A stretch of 28,393 bases of DNA from Thermoleophilia bacterium. GTDB lineage: Bacteria; Actinomycetota; Thermoleophilia; Gaiellales; SKUG01. Positions within the stretch are counted from its first letter, which is position 1; each line of letters begins with the position of its first letter. The stretch is from positions 1 to 28,393 of the forward strand of contig JAGQUL010000015.1 in NCBI GenBank assembly GCA_020438525.1, given 5' to 3'. Of the stretch, positions 9,239 through 15,732 are shown one piece after another. The notes beneath the pieces are model-generated. The model had not been told where the DNA came from. It ran no database searches and saw only the letters and a list, made by a program, of their open reading frames with translations. Position numbers and translations under genes: made by a program.

Positions 9239-10435
9239 CTAGCCGCCGGCCTGAGTCGCATCCCCGGGCCCCGCGCCCAGGTGGACCTTCAGTCGCAGCA
9301 CGCGCACGGCGGCCTCGTCCAGTCGAGCCCGTGACAGGCGCCCGTCACGCACGGCCGCCACGAGCTGCGCTCGGCACCGAAGCGCGTCCGTGAGCGATCC
9401 GGTGAGCAGCGCGATGTCGGCACCTGCGCGGATCACCTGGACGCAGCCGACGGGCACGCTCGTTCGCGCCGCTGCGCCGAATCCGTCAGCGTGCAGCGAA
9501 TCGGTGATCGCCACGCCGTCGAAGCCAAGGTCGCGTCGCAGCATCCGGTACACGGCAGGGCTCGTGGACGCAGGTCGTCGTCGATCGATCCATCGATACA
9601 CGCCGTGCGAGACCATCACGGATTCGGTCCCCGCCGCGACCGCCGCCTGGAACGGGCGCAGATCGAAAGCAAGCTGGGTCCGCGTGCGCGTGATCGTGGC
9701 GAGTGCGTCGTCGCTGTTGACGCTTGCGCCACCGAAGCCGGGGAAGTGCTTGACCGCCGCGGCAACCGACGACGACTGGAGCCCGCGAACGAACGCAGCA
9801 ACGTGCCGCGACACGAGGAAGGACGAACGGCCGAAGCTGCGCTCGCGCATCACGCGACGCGGGCCCTCGTCGAGGTCGGCCACCGGCGCGAGGTCCATCG
9901 TGATGCCGAGCCGGCGCAGCGCAACCGCAGTCGCGGCGGCCTGTCGCTTCGTCACGTCGACGCGATCGAGCGCGCCCAGCCGCGGGTGCGAGTTGAACGG
10001 CGGCGCCGTGGGGATCCGCTTGACCACGCCACCTTCCTGGTCGATCGAGACGAGCATGTCGAACGACCCGGCGCTGCCGGCGCGGGCGGCCGCCTGCGCC
10101 GATCGGAGCAGTCGGGTCAGCTGCGCGCGCGACCGGTAGTTCTCGCCGAACACGATCACGCCGCCCGGGCGCAGGCGCGCGAGCTGGCGGCGCGTCCGAG
10201 ACGTGAGCACGGCGCCGCGCTCGCCCGGAAGCGAGGTCATCACGACCTGCCCGGCCCGGTCCACCAGCGACAGCTCGTCGAGCGCCGCGCTGGCCACGGC
10301 GGTCGCCGGATCATCGACCTCCGGTGCCCCGAACGCGATCGTCGGGGCCGGCACGGCCGCAAGCCCGATCGCCGCTGCCACCACCGCTGCTGCGAGCGCT
10401 GCGCGAGCTGTGCGGTCGAATCGGCGGGCATCCAT
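9239..10435 (-). CDS. Secreted glycoside hydrolase family 3 N-domain protein (NagZ-like)
   Basis: A 398-aa GH3 TIM barrel. Residues 1-38 form a signal peptide (RTARAALAAAVVAAAIGLAAVPAPTIAF). The conserved GH3 track is present: GGVIVFGENY at 91-100, SIDQEGGVVKRI at 130-141, LAPVADL at 182-188, KHFPGFGGA at 229-237, and the nucleophile Asp312 in GVAITDSL. The family removes beta-linked sugars, NagZ members removing GlcNAc from peptidoglycan. NagZ enzymes have a mobile His/Asp acid-base loop (HGDT..DSH) that is absent; here the loop reads FGGASVNSDDA, so specificity or the acid catalyst differs. The ATG at 10435 has TAGCAT 7 nt upstream; an ATG at 10468 is an alternative. It is divergent from the DUF2181-like gene. 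Confidence 0.88.
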   Translation of the reverse strand: MDARRFDRTARAALAAAVVAAAIGLAAVPAPTIAFGAPEVDDPATAVASAALDELSLVDRAGQVVMTSLPGERGAVLTSRTRRQLARLRPGGVIVFGENYRSRAQLTRLLRSAQAAARAGSAGSFDMLVSIDQEGGVVKRIPTAPPFNSHPRLGALDRVDVTKRQAAATAVALRRLGITMDLAPVADLDEGPRRVMRERSFGRSSFLVSRHVAAFVRGLQSSSVAAAVKHFPGFGGASVNSDDALATITRTRTQLAFDLRPFQAAVAAGTESVMVSHGVYRWIDRRRPASTSPAVYRMLRRDLGFDGVAITDSLHADGFGAAARTSVPVGCVQVIRAGADIALLTGSLTDALRCRAQLVAAVRDGRLSRARLDEAAVRVLRLKVHLGAGPGDATQAGG

Positions 10436-10442
10436 CGCGTCG

Positions 10443-10448
10443 ATGCTA
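10443..10448 (-). promoter_or_regulatory. Putative -10 (TAGCAT), leaderless promoter of the GH3 gene
   Basis: TAGCAT is followed by exactly 7 nt and then ATG at 10435, with no Shine-Dalgarno. This spacing would put the transcription start at the A of the start codon and supports the 10435 start over 10468. Confidence 0.4.
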
Positions 10449-10456
10449 CCGCCACC

Positions 10457-10474
10457 TGCATGATCCATGCATGG
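10457..10474. promoter_or_regulatory. Inverted repeats between divergent GH3 and DUF2181 genes (possible operator)
   Basis: TGCAT-N5-ATGCA at 10457-10471 overlaps the 10-bp palindrome CCATGCATGG at 10465-10474. The element lies about 30-39 bp upstream of the proposed GH3 transcription start, in the -35 zone, and 29 bp before the divergent gene's start. A regulator site is plausible but unproven. Confidence 0.3.
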
Positions 10475-10502
10475 TTTCCGCCCGATCAGGGAGGATGCGT
10501 GC

Positions 10503-11420
10503 ATGTGGGCAGGAACGATCGACCGACCGGGCGCGCGCGAGCGCGTGCCGGCACCAGCAGCGCCACCGGCTCCCGGTGCATGGCGCACTCGTGGTTCCGG
10601 CATGGCCGCGGCAGGCGTGCAGCCGGCATCGGCACCGATCCCGGGGCCGGAGCTTCCCGCGGTGCCGGGTCGTCATCCAGCGCTGCCCTCCCCGCCGCCG
10701 TCGCTCGCCGAGCTCGGACACATCGCGGACTCGGCCCCCGTCGGCTGGCGCTTCACGCCCGGCTCGCACCCGTCGACGATCCGCAACGCGCACTACGGCA
10801 ACACGCGAGCGCAGCTCGCCTATGCGCTGCAGCATGCCTACAACTCCGTCGAGGGTGACGTTCGCGTCCGCGACGGGCGAGCGGTGATGCAGCACGATCC
10901 GCACGGCCGCGCCGACCTCACGTTCGCGCAGTGGGCCACGACGATGGCACGTGCCGGGCGGCACCTGCGCATCGACGTGAAGGAGCATGCCGCGATCGGC
11001 GAGATCACGAACACCCTCGAGCAGCTCGGCGTGCCGGGCGGATCGGTGACGTTCAACGTCGGCATCGACATGCCGTGGAGCTCGGGCTTCCAGGTCGACG
11101 AGGTGCGGCAGCTGCGAGACCGGTTCCCGGGCTGCTGGATCACGCTCAACCTCCCCGTCCCGCTCGGCCCCGGGTACGTGCTCGCGTCGCGCGCCGCGCG
11201 CGAGATCGGCGGCGATCACCTCGGCGTGGCGGTGATGGCGGGACTCGTGCACCGCAGCGACATCGAGTACCTGCGCCGCAGCTTCGACGTGGTCAACGTC
11301 TGGAACGTTCCGGGGCTGCTGGGCGTGGATCCCGAGCGCGATGCACCCAAGCTGCGCGCGATGGGCGCGAACGGGATGCTCGACCTGCGTCGCGCCGACG
11401 ATCCGCTCGCCAAGCCCTGA
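10503..11420 (+). CDS. FAM151/menorin (DUF2181)-like TIM-barrel protein
   Basis: A 305-aa protein with a Pro/Ala-rich first 70 residues and a TIM-barrel-like domain from about 90. It contains HAYNSVEGDVRVRDGRAVMQ then HDP (residues 111-133), LTFAQWATTM, and LRIDVKEH at 155-162. This order (His/Asn, E-x-D-V, M-x-HDP, L-x-D-x-K) is that of the menorin/FAM151 family and, more distantly, of the glycerophosphodiester phosphodiesterase superfamily, where the E, D and H residues bind metal. The C-terminal part (DVVNVWNVPGLLG) completes the barrel. AGGGAGG at 10488-10494, 8 nt before ATG 10503, decides the start over ATG 10467. No clear signal peptide is seen. The enzymatic activity of bacterial members is not established to my knowledge. 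Confidence 0.72.
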   Translation: MWAGTIDRPGARERVPAPAAPPAPGAWRTRGSGMAAAGVQPASAPIPGPELPAVPGRHPALPSPPPSLAELGHIADSAPVGWRFTPGSHPSTIRNAHYGNTRAQLAYALQHAYNSVEGDVRVRDGRAVMQHDPHGRADLTFAQWATTMARAGRHLRIDVKEHAAIGEITNTLEQLGVPGGSVTFNVGIDMPWSSGFQVDEVRQLRDRFPGCWITLNLPVPLGPGYVLASRAAREIGGDHLGVAVMAGLVHRSDIEYLRRSFDVVNVWNVPGLLGVDPERDAPKLRAMGANGMLDLRRADDPLAKP

Positions 11421-11434
11421 GTCCCGCCCACACC

Positions 11435-11481
11435 GAGTTTCGCATGTCATGGTCGGAAACCGACACTCACATGCGAAACTC
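11435..11481. repeat. 12-bp inverted repeat flanking the tandem repeat array
   Basis: GAGTTTCGCATG (11435-11446) and its exact complement CATGCGAAACTC (11470-11481) form a hairpin with a 23-nt loop directly after the DUF2181 stop. The right arm is also the beginning of the first tandem repeat unit. Confidence 0.7.
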
Positions 11482-11575
11482 CGGCCGGACCGTGCGAAAC
11501 TCCGGCCGGACCATGCGAAACTCCGGCCGGACCGTGCGAAACCCCAACCGGACCGTGCGAAACTCGCCGGTCGGG
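11472..11575. repeat. 21-bp tandem repeats (three near-perfect copies, one diverged, one partial)
   Basis: Units start at 11472, 11493, 11514 and 11535, with a partial, more diverged unit at 11556. Each begins TGCGAAAC and the first three contain the palindrome CCGGCCGG; copies 1-3 differ only at the last base, while copy 4 has the core changed to CCCAACCGG. The unit is 21 bp, so several frames stay open, but no start context supports a gene. There are no spacers, so this is not a CRISPR. It lies between the DUF2181 gene and the 3' end of the tRNA-Gly gene. Confidence 0.85.
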
Positions 11576-11599
11576 ACGGAGGAGCCCCCGGACGCGAAC

Positions 11600-11625
11600 G
11601 GGGCCGCGACACTGGTCACGGCCCC
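11600..11625 (-). terminator. Hairpin downstream of tRNA-Gly
   Basis: GGGGCCG (11600-11606) pairs with CGGCCCC (11619-11625), with inner GAC/GTC pairs and an ACTG loop. It lies 11 nt past the tRNA 3' end on the minus strand. There is no U-tract, so it may be a non-canonical terminator or processing stop. Confidence 0.45.
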
Positions 11626-11635
11626 GGGCAACGAG

Positions 11636-11706
11636 AGCGGGTAGCGGGAATCGAACCCGCAATTAGAGCTTGGGAAGCTCTCGTGATACCACTTCACCAT
11701 ACCCGC
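11636..11706 (-). tRNA. tRNA-Gly (anticodon CCC)
   Basis: A 71-nt tRNA on the minus strand. The acceptor GCGGGTA pairs with TACCCGC and discriminator base 73 is U, as expected for tRNA-Gly. The D arm is GTGA-AGTGGTA-TCAC. The anticodon arm is AGAGC-TTCCCAA-GCTCT, reading CCC at 34-36, decoding GGG. The variable loop is AATT, and the T arm is GCGGG-TTCGATT-CCCGC. CCA is not encoded. It lies downstream of the cold shock gene on the same strand, with a strong hairpin between them. Confidence 0.95.
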
Positions 11707-11771
11707 AGGTGAGCATCATCCTAGGCCCTCCCGGCAGCGATTGCCACCCGAAACCTGTGCCCACATGCACA

Positions 11772-11799
11772 GGGGGCGCATCCGTCCGGATGCGCCCCC
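11772..11799 (-). terminator. Strong hairpin terminator after the cold shock gene
   Basis: GGGGGCGCATCCG (11772-11784) pairs perfectly with CGGATGCGCCCCC (11787-11799), a 13-bp GC-rich stem. It lies 58 nt beyond the csp stop and 65 nt before the tRNA. It lacks a U-tract on the minus strand; a hairpin-only terminator is the likely role. Confidence 0.65.
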
Positions 11800-11857
11800 C
11801 GCGTAAATCCGTCGAGCGAGCAACAAGGCTCGATCGCCGGTATGTCGTCTTCCAGGC

Positions 11858-12061
11858 TCAGACGGCCTGGACGTCGGTGGCCTCCGGGCCCTTGCGACCC
11901 TCGCCGACCTCGAACTGGACCTGCTGGCCCTCGTCGAGCGACCGGAAGCCACTACCGGAGATGTTGCTGAAATGCACGAAGAGGTCCTTACCGCCGTCTT
12001 CGGGGGTGATGAATCCATACCCCTTCTCGCCGTCGAACCACTTCACCGTGCCACGTGCCAT
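11858..12061 (-). CDS. csp: Cold shock protein (CspA family)
   Basis: A 67-aa single OB-fold cold shock domain that binds single-stranded RNA/DNA and acts as an RNA chaperone. RNP1-like GYGFITPE at 14-21 and RNP2-like DLFVHFSNI at 26-34 are intact, preceded by the invariant [11 protein letters not shown]. The length is typical. The gene has about 200 nt of upstream non-coding sequence shared with the divergent cNMP-binding gene; csp mRNAs commonly have long, structured leaders. A TATGCT hexamer at 12156-12151 is a possible -10 that would give a leader of about 85 nt. A strong terminator hairpin follows. Confidence 0.96.
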   Translation of the reverse strand: MARGTVKWFDGEKGYGFITPEDGGKDLFVHFSNISGSGFRSLDEGQQVQFEVGEGRKGPEATDVQAV

Positions 12062-12150
12062 GTTGCGTACCGCTTTCTGTGTGTTGCAGCGCCGTGCCCT
12101 GGCCGGGCACGATCGCCTGTTCCGATGCGCGGTCGCGCACCGTTACCTGC

Positions 12151-12156
12151 AGCATA
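12151..12156 (-). promoter_or_regulatory. Possible -10 (TATGCT) of csp
   Basis: TATGCT preceded by GGG on the minus strand, about 90 nt upstream of the csp ATG. No convincing -35 is seen. Low confidence. Confidence 0.25.
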
Positions 12157-12265
12157 CCCGGGCGACCCGGTCGACTCGATCAGTGGATGGTGCGGTTTTC
12201 GGCAGACTTGCGCGAAAGCGGCCGCGAGAATCCGTACGCAACCCTTACATGCTGGGCGACCATGG

Positions 12266-13228
12266 ATGCCGATGAACTTTCTGATGGATGGGATCCGGGA
12301 CGGTGACGACCCGGCAGGCGTGGGTGCCGGCAACCGCCGACCCGCCACGCCTGCCGACGACGCAGCGATGGCGCGAGCCACGCGCTGCTTCACGTTCCTG
12401 CGGAGCGTCCCCATCCTGTTCGAGATCGACGACACGGCGCTCTGGGAGATCGCGCTCAGCGCCGAGGAGCGCGAGTTCGACCCCGGCGCCCGGATCGTCA
12501 CGCAGGGCGACCGCACGCCCGAGTCCGACCACGGCTTCTACGTGATCCGGTCCGGCAGCGCCGACGTGCTGCGCCAGGACCGCTCCGGAGGCGAACGCGT
12601 GGTCGCACGCCTGTCGGTGGGCTCCTACTTCGGCGAGCTCGGGCTGCTCACGAACCAGTCACGCAACGCCACCGTCCGCGTGCACGGCTCGCTGCCGCTC
12701 CAGGCCTACGCGTTCGACGCGCTCACCTTCCATAGCCGGATCGCCGAGCACGTGCTCGTGTTTCGCATCCTGCGTGATCGCGAGCGCCGCCTGTCGCGCG
12801 GGCGCACCGACGGGCGCGGGCGACTGCGGATCAAGGAGCTCGACCTGCTGCGTCGCCTGCCGGGCCCCGACCTGGAGTTCATCCTCGACCACGCCGAGCA
12901 CCGCTGGTTCCCGGAGCGCTCGTCGATCATCCAGCAGGGCGATCCGGGCGACCGCTTCTACATCCTGCTCGAGGGGTCGGTGCGCGTCGTGCGCGACGGC
13001 GACGTCGTGGCCGAGCTCGGGCCCGGCGACTTCTTCGGCGAGACCGCGCTGCTGCTCGACATGCCTCGCAACGCGACGGTCCAGGTCGACCGGCACGCGC
13101 TGACGTGGTCGATCACGCGCGCTGCGTTCCAGCGCCTCGTCGGCGGCTACCTGCTCGGCAATCCGCAGACGCAGCACGAGATCCTGCGGCGCATGCGGAC
13201 CGTGCTGCCGCCCGAGGACCGCGGCTGA
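12266..13228 (+). CDS. Protein with two cyclic-nucleotide-binding domains
   Basis: A 320-aa protein with tandem cNMP-binding (CAP-type beta-roll) domains and no visible output domain. Domain 1 covers about 42-165, with phosphate-binding cassette YFGELGLLTNQSRNATVRV at 121-139. Domain 2 covers about 193-312, with DFFGETALLLDMPRNATVQV at 255-274. Both keep the FGE and the Arg of the cassette that contact the cyclic phosphate. There is no HTH, kinase, channel or TM segment, so it may act as a cNMP sensor or a regulatory subunit for a partner elsewhere. Possible starts are ATG 12266, 12272 and 12284; none has a good Shine-Dalgarno. It is divergent from csp and followed by a hairpin repeat shared with the convergent gene. 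Confidence 0.85.
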   Translation: MPMNFLMDGIRDGDDPAGVGAGNRRPATPADDAAMARATRCFTFLRSVPILFEIDDTALWEIALSAEEREFDPGARIVTQGDRTPESDHGFYVIRSGSADVLRQDRSGGERVVARLSVGSYFGELGLLTNQSRNATVRVHGSLPLQAYAFDALTFHSRIAEHVLVFRILRDRERRLSRGRTDGRGRLRIKELDLLRRLPGPDLEFILDHAEHRWFPERSSIIQQGDPGDRFYILLEGSVRVVRDGDVVAELGPGDFFGETALLLDMPRNATVQVDRHALTWSITRAAFQRLVGGYLLGNPQTQHEILRRMRTVLPPEDRG

Positions 13229-13278
13229 CCGCTCAGCCCAGGTAGTCGTTGCTCGCAATGCTCGCGCGACTACGTCGC

Positions 13279-13324
13279 CACTCGGAAGCGAGAGCAAGCT
13301 CTCGCTTCACTCGTTCCTAGTAGT
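13279..13324. repeat. Hairpin repeat copy A, overlapping a stop codon
   Basis: Inside this 46-nt element GAAGCGAGAG (13285-13294) pairs with CTCTCGCTTC (13299-13308). The 15-nt end CTCGTTCCTAGTAGT (13310-13324) is identical to copy B at 24270-24284 and includes the TAG stop and last Tyr codon of the minus-strand gene. It also lies 3' of the convergent cNMP gene, so it may act as a bidirectional terminator. Confidence 0.7.
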
Positions 13325-13877
13325 CGTCGCCGTAGCTCGTGGCGAGCGACGACGGAGCGCCGACGTACGGCGTGGTCACGCCGCTGCCGTAGCCGAACGA
13401 GTCGAACGCGCTGTCGGAGAAGCCCGGAACGTCGGAGCCGAACAGGCCCGCGGCGAGCACGTCCTCGTAGCCCGCGGCCGGGTACGCGCCGGCGCCGGAT
13501 GCGCCGTAGCCGCTGGTCAGGTACGCGTCGGGGTCGCCCGCCTTGGCTCGACCGTCGGAGTACCCGGCGGCGTAGCCCTCGCGCGAGGCCTGTCGTCGTG
13601 CTGAGTTCACCTGGGCCTTCGCGCGCACGCCCGCCTCGCGGCGACCCTGCTGCGCGCCCTGCGAGTAGCCGGCGGACTGGCCGCGAACCAGGCCGTCCTG
13701 CGCGGCGAGCGCCGCGTTGCGGGCCACGTCGTCGCGACCGAGCACGTCGTGCCGCGCGATCGCCCAGCCAGCGAACGCGCACACCACGGCCACGATGAGC
13801 GCGACGAGCGCCCATGCTGCGATGTCGGTACCGCCCGATCGTGCGGGGGCGGGAGCTGCGTGCTGGTACGTGGTCAT
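13317..13877 (-). CDS. Membrane-anchored Gly/Tyr/Ala-rich protein of unknown function
   Basis: A 186-aa protein with a short cytoplasmic N-terminus, one TM (AAWALVALIVAVVCAFAGWAIA, about residues 20-41), then an Arg/Ala/Gln-rich helical part with loose repeats of the form GYsxGxxxGRxxAG (GQSAGYSQGAQQGRREAG, EGYAAGYSDGRAKAG). The C-terminal half is Gly/Ser/Tyr/Asp-rich and low in complexity, ending SYGDDY. A surface or envelope role is plausible but unproven. The start ATG 13877 was chosen because the upstream ATG 13904 adds only a basic low-complexity stretch. The TAG stop lies inside hairpin repeat copy A. Confidence 0.72.
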   Translation of the reverse strand: MTTYQHAAPAPARSGGTDIAAWALVALIVAVVCAFAGWAIARHDVLGRDDVARNAALAAQDGLVRGQSAGYSQGAQQGRREAGVRAKAQVNSARRQASREGYAAGYSDGRAKAGDPDAYLTSGYGASGAGAYPAAGYEDVLAAGLFGSDVPGFSDSAFDSFGYGSGVTTPYVGAPSSLATSYGDDY

Positions 13878-14081
13878 GTCGGTGCGGCCCTTCGGTCGAC
13901 GCATGGAGTTGGCGCCCGCACTGGCGCGGGCCGTTGGATCGTAGGCACCCGGATGCCCTGTGCACCGGGTTCGGCTGCCGGCGTGGCCCGCGTCGGACTC
14001 GTCGATGGCCGCGCCCGCACGCTGCCGTCGCGGGCATCACGTCGACGCGTGCGACCGCGGCCGCGCCATCGAAGAAAACAC

Positions 14082-14116
14082 GGGGGCCCGCCGCCTCCCC
14101 TGGTCGACGGGCCCCC
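14082..14116 (-). terminator. Rho-independent terminator of the 156-aa gene
   Basis: GGGGGCCCG (14082-14090) pairs with CGGGCCCCC (14108-14116). On the minus strand the stem is followed by TGTTTTCTT. It lies 57 nt after the stop of the gene at 14173-14643. The rest of 13878-14172 holds nothing I can support. Confidence 0.75.
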
Positions 14117-14172
14117 CGCGTGGCGCGATCCGCGCCAAGCCTCCCCGGTTCTCGCGGCGCAGCCTCCCGCTG

Positions 14173-14643
14173 CTAGCCGCGGAACCGGTGTGTCCAGCCG
14201 CCGTCGACGAGCGCGCGCAGCCGCTCATGGCGGTTGCTCGTGCGCAGCTCCACGACGGATGCGCCGGCGTCCTCCTCCAGGTACTGGCGTCGGAGCGGCG
14301 ATCGCACGCCCTTCTCCAGGTCCCGTCCCTTGAGCACGTGGCCGAAGAAGCGACCGTCCCGTTCCAGCACCGCGGCAGCGCCGACGCGGTCCCCACGCGT
14401 CATCACACCGAGCTCGAACATCGCTTCTCGCAGCGTCGCGTACCCGTCGCGCGCACCGAGCCGGCCTCCCGTGACCAGCTGCACGTGCGTCGTGAAGGTG
14501 ACGTGGTCCTCCCGGTCGAAGATGCGGATCTTGGCCCGAGCGACGTTCCGGCTGGCATCCGGAAGCTGCGCTGCGTCGGCCGTGCCGGCCGGCGCTGCGG
14601 TCAGTGCGGTGGCTGCGGGCAGCCCATGTGTGGCGATCTGCAT
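14173..14643 (-). CDS. Hypothetical 156-aa protein divergent from LysR gene
   Basis: ATG 14643 is preceded by an AAAGGA ribosome site. Residues 1-35 are Ala/Thr-rich; the remaining domain has predicted strands with many charged residues (AKIRIFDREDHVTFTTHVQLVTGG, GAAAVLERDGRFFGHVLKGRDLEKG) and ends GGWTHRFRG. There are no Cys residues, TM or signal peptide of clear type. The family is not recognised. It is divergent from a LysR gene across a 158-bp AT-richer region with a LysR-type site, so it is a likely target of that regulator, and it has its own rho-independent terminator. Confidence 0.7.
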   Translation of the reverse strand: MQIATHGLPAATALTAAPAGTADAAQLPDASRNVARAKIRIFDREDHVTFTTHVQLVTGGRLGARDGYATLREAMFELGVMTRGDRVGAAAVLERDGRFFGHVLKGRDLEKGVRSPLRRQYLEEDAGASVVELRTSNRHERLRALVDGGWTHRFRG

Positions 14644-14748
14644 CGTGGCGTCCTTTCCACGTCGATCCTCGAAACGAGGGTGCATCCCTGCGATGCGAAA
14701 GGTACCGACCACCCCTCGATAAATCCAATAATGGAAAGCAACACATGG

Positions 14749-14764
14749 CATAATCTGAGTTATG
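14749..14764. promoter_or_regulatory. LysR-type T-N11-A palindrome in the divergent promoter region
   Basis: CATAA-TCTGAG-TTATG (14749-14753 / 14760-14764) is a perfect 5-bp inverted repeat with the T-N11-A form of LysR operators. It is 38 bp upstream of the lysR start and overlaps a CATAAT -10-like sequence, a layout typical of autorepression and divergent control. Confidence 0.55.
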
Positions 14765-14801
14765 GGCAGCCGTGCATCGACCGCACGGGGCCCCGCACGC
14801 C

Positions 14802-15701
14802 ATGGCCGACATCCACCTCCTGCGCACGTTCCTCACCGTCTACCGATCCGGCACGTTCACCCGTGCCGCCGCCGAGCTGCACCTCACCCAGCCCGCGGTG
14901 AGCATGCAGATCCGGGCGCTCGAGGGGCAGGTCGGCAAGCCGCTGTTCCGCCGACAGCCGCGCGGCGTGGTCGCCACCGCCGCCGGCCGCGAGCTCGCCC
15001 ACGCCGTCGCCCCGCACGTCGACGCGCTCGAGGGCGCGCTCGAAGGCCGCGACCGCACCGCCCCCGCCGTGGGCGACACCGTCCACGTCGGCGGCCCGGA
15101 GGAATTCCTCGGCGTGCGCGTCTTCCCCGAGCTCGCACCGATGATGCAGGACGGCCTGCGCGTGCGCATGTACTTCGGAACCGACGCCCCGGTGCTCGAC
15201 CGACTCGCTGCCGGCGAACTCGACCTCGCGGTGCTCACCGTCGACACCCGCCGACGCGGCATCGAGACGCAGCCGCTCTGCTTCGAGTACCTCGACCTGG
15301 TCGGCACGCCCGAGTGGCGCGAGCGGCTCGGCCCGATCGAGCAGGGCGAGGCCGGCGCCGCCGCGCTCGCCGACGTCCCCGTCGCGGCCCACGACGAGGA
15401 GCTGCCGCTGATCCGCATCTACTGGCTCACGGTGTTCCACAGCCCACCCCACCTGCAGGCCCTGCTCGTCGCCAACAGCCTTCGCGCCACGCTCCAGTTC
15501 GCGCGCCGCGGGATCGGCGTGACCGTGCTGCCGTCCCACACCACCTCGGATGCGGTCGAGCGCGGCGAGCTCGTGCGCCTGCTCACGCCCACCGCACCGG
15601 TCCGATCGAGGCTCTACCTCGCCTGGCGAGCGGGGTCGCTGCGTCGAGTCGCGCTCGCGCGGGTACACGAACGCATCGCTCGCGCCGCGCGCGAGTGGTG
15701 A
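14802..15701 (+). CDS. LysR-family transcriptional regulator
   Basis: A 299-aa regulator. The N-terminal winged HTH is clear: LLRTFLTVYRSGTFTRAAAE, then LHLTQPAVSMQIRALE at about 27-41, and GKPLFRRQPRGVVATAAG. The C-terminal periplasmic-binding-protein-like domain (about 85-290) would bind a small effector; the effector cannot be inferred. The start is ATG 14802 (MADIHLLRTF); an upstream in-frame ATG at 14772 would add ten residues before the usual LysR start. It is divergent from the 156-aa gene with a T-N11-A palindrome between them. The next gene, a zinc-ribbon protein, starts 31 bp downstream. Confidence 0.95.
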   Translation: MADIHLLRTFLTVYRSGTFTRAAAELHLTQPAVSMQIRALEGQVGKPLFRRQPRGVVATAAGRELAHAVAPHVDALEGALEGRDRTAPAVGDTVHVGGPEEFLGVRVFPELAPMMQDGLRVRMYFGTDAPVLDRLAAGELDLAVLTVDTRRRGIETQPLCFEYLDLVGTPEWRERLGPIEQGEAGAAALADVPVAAHDEELPLIRIYWLTVFHSPPHLQALLVANSLRATLQFARRGIGVTVLPSHTTSDAVERGELVRLLTPTAPVRSRLYLAWRAGSLRRVALARVHERIARAAREW

Positions 15702-15732
15702 ACCCGATCCACGGCCCCGACCATGGAGTGGC

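Noticed and set aside
5416..9393. 1325-codon plus-strand open frame
   Set aside because: It runs antisense through the MMPL gene and out of frame through the DUF455-like gene. Its composition is Arg/His/Gln-rich, typical of high-GC shadow frames, with no domain.
11435..11575. CRISPR array
   Set aside because: Repeats are contiguous 21-bp units without spacers, and no cas gene is nearby.
11447..11662. Heptapeptide-repeat proteins encoded by the 21-bp array on either strand
   Set aside because: Any 21-bp repeat yields 7-residue repeats in every open frame. The frames overlap the tRNA and lack ribosome sites.
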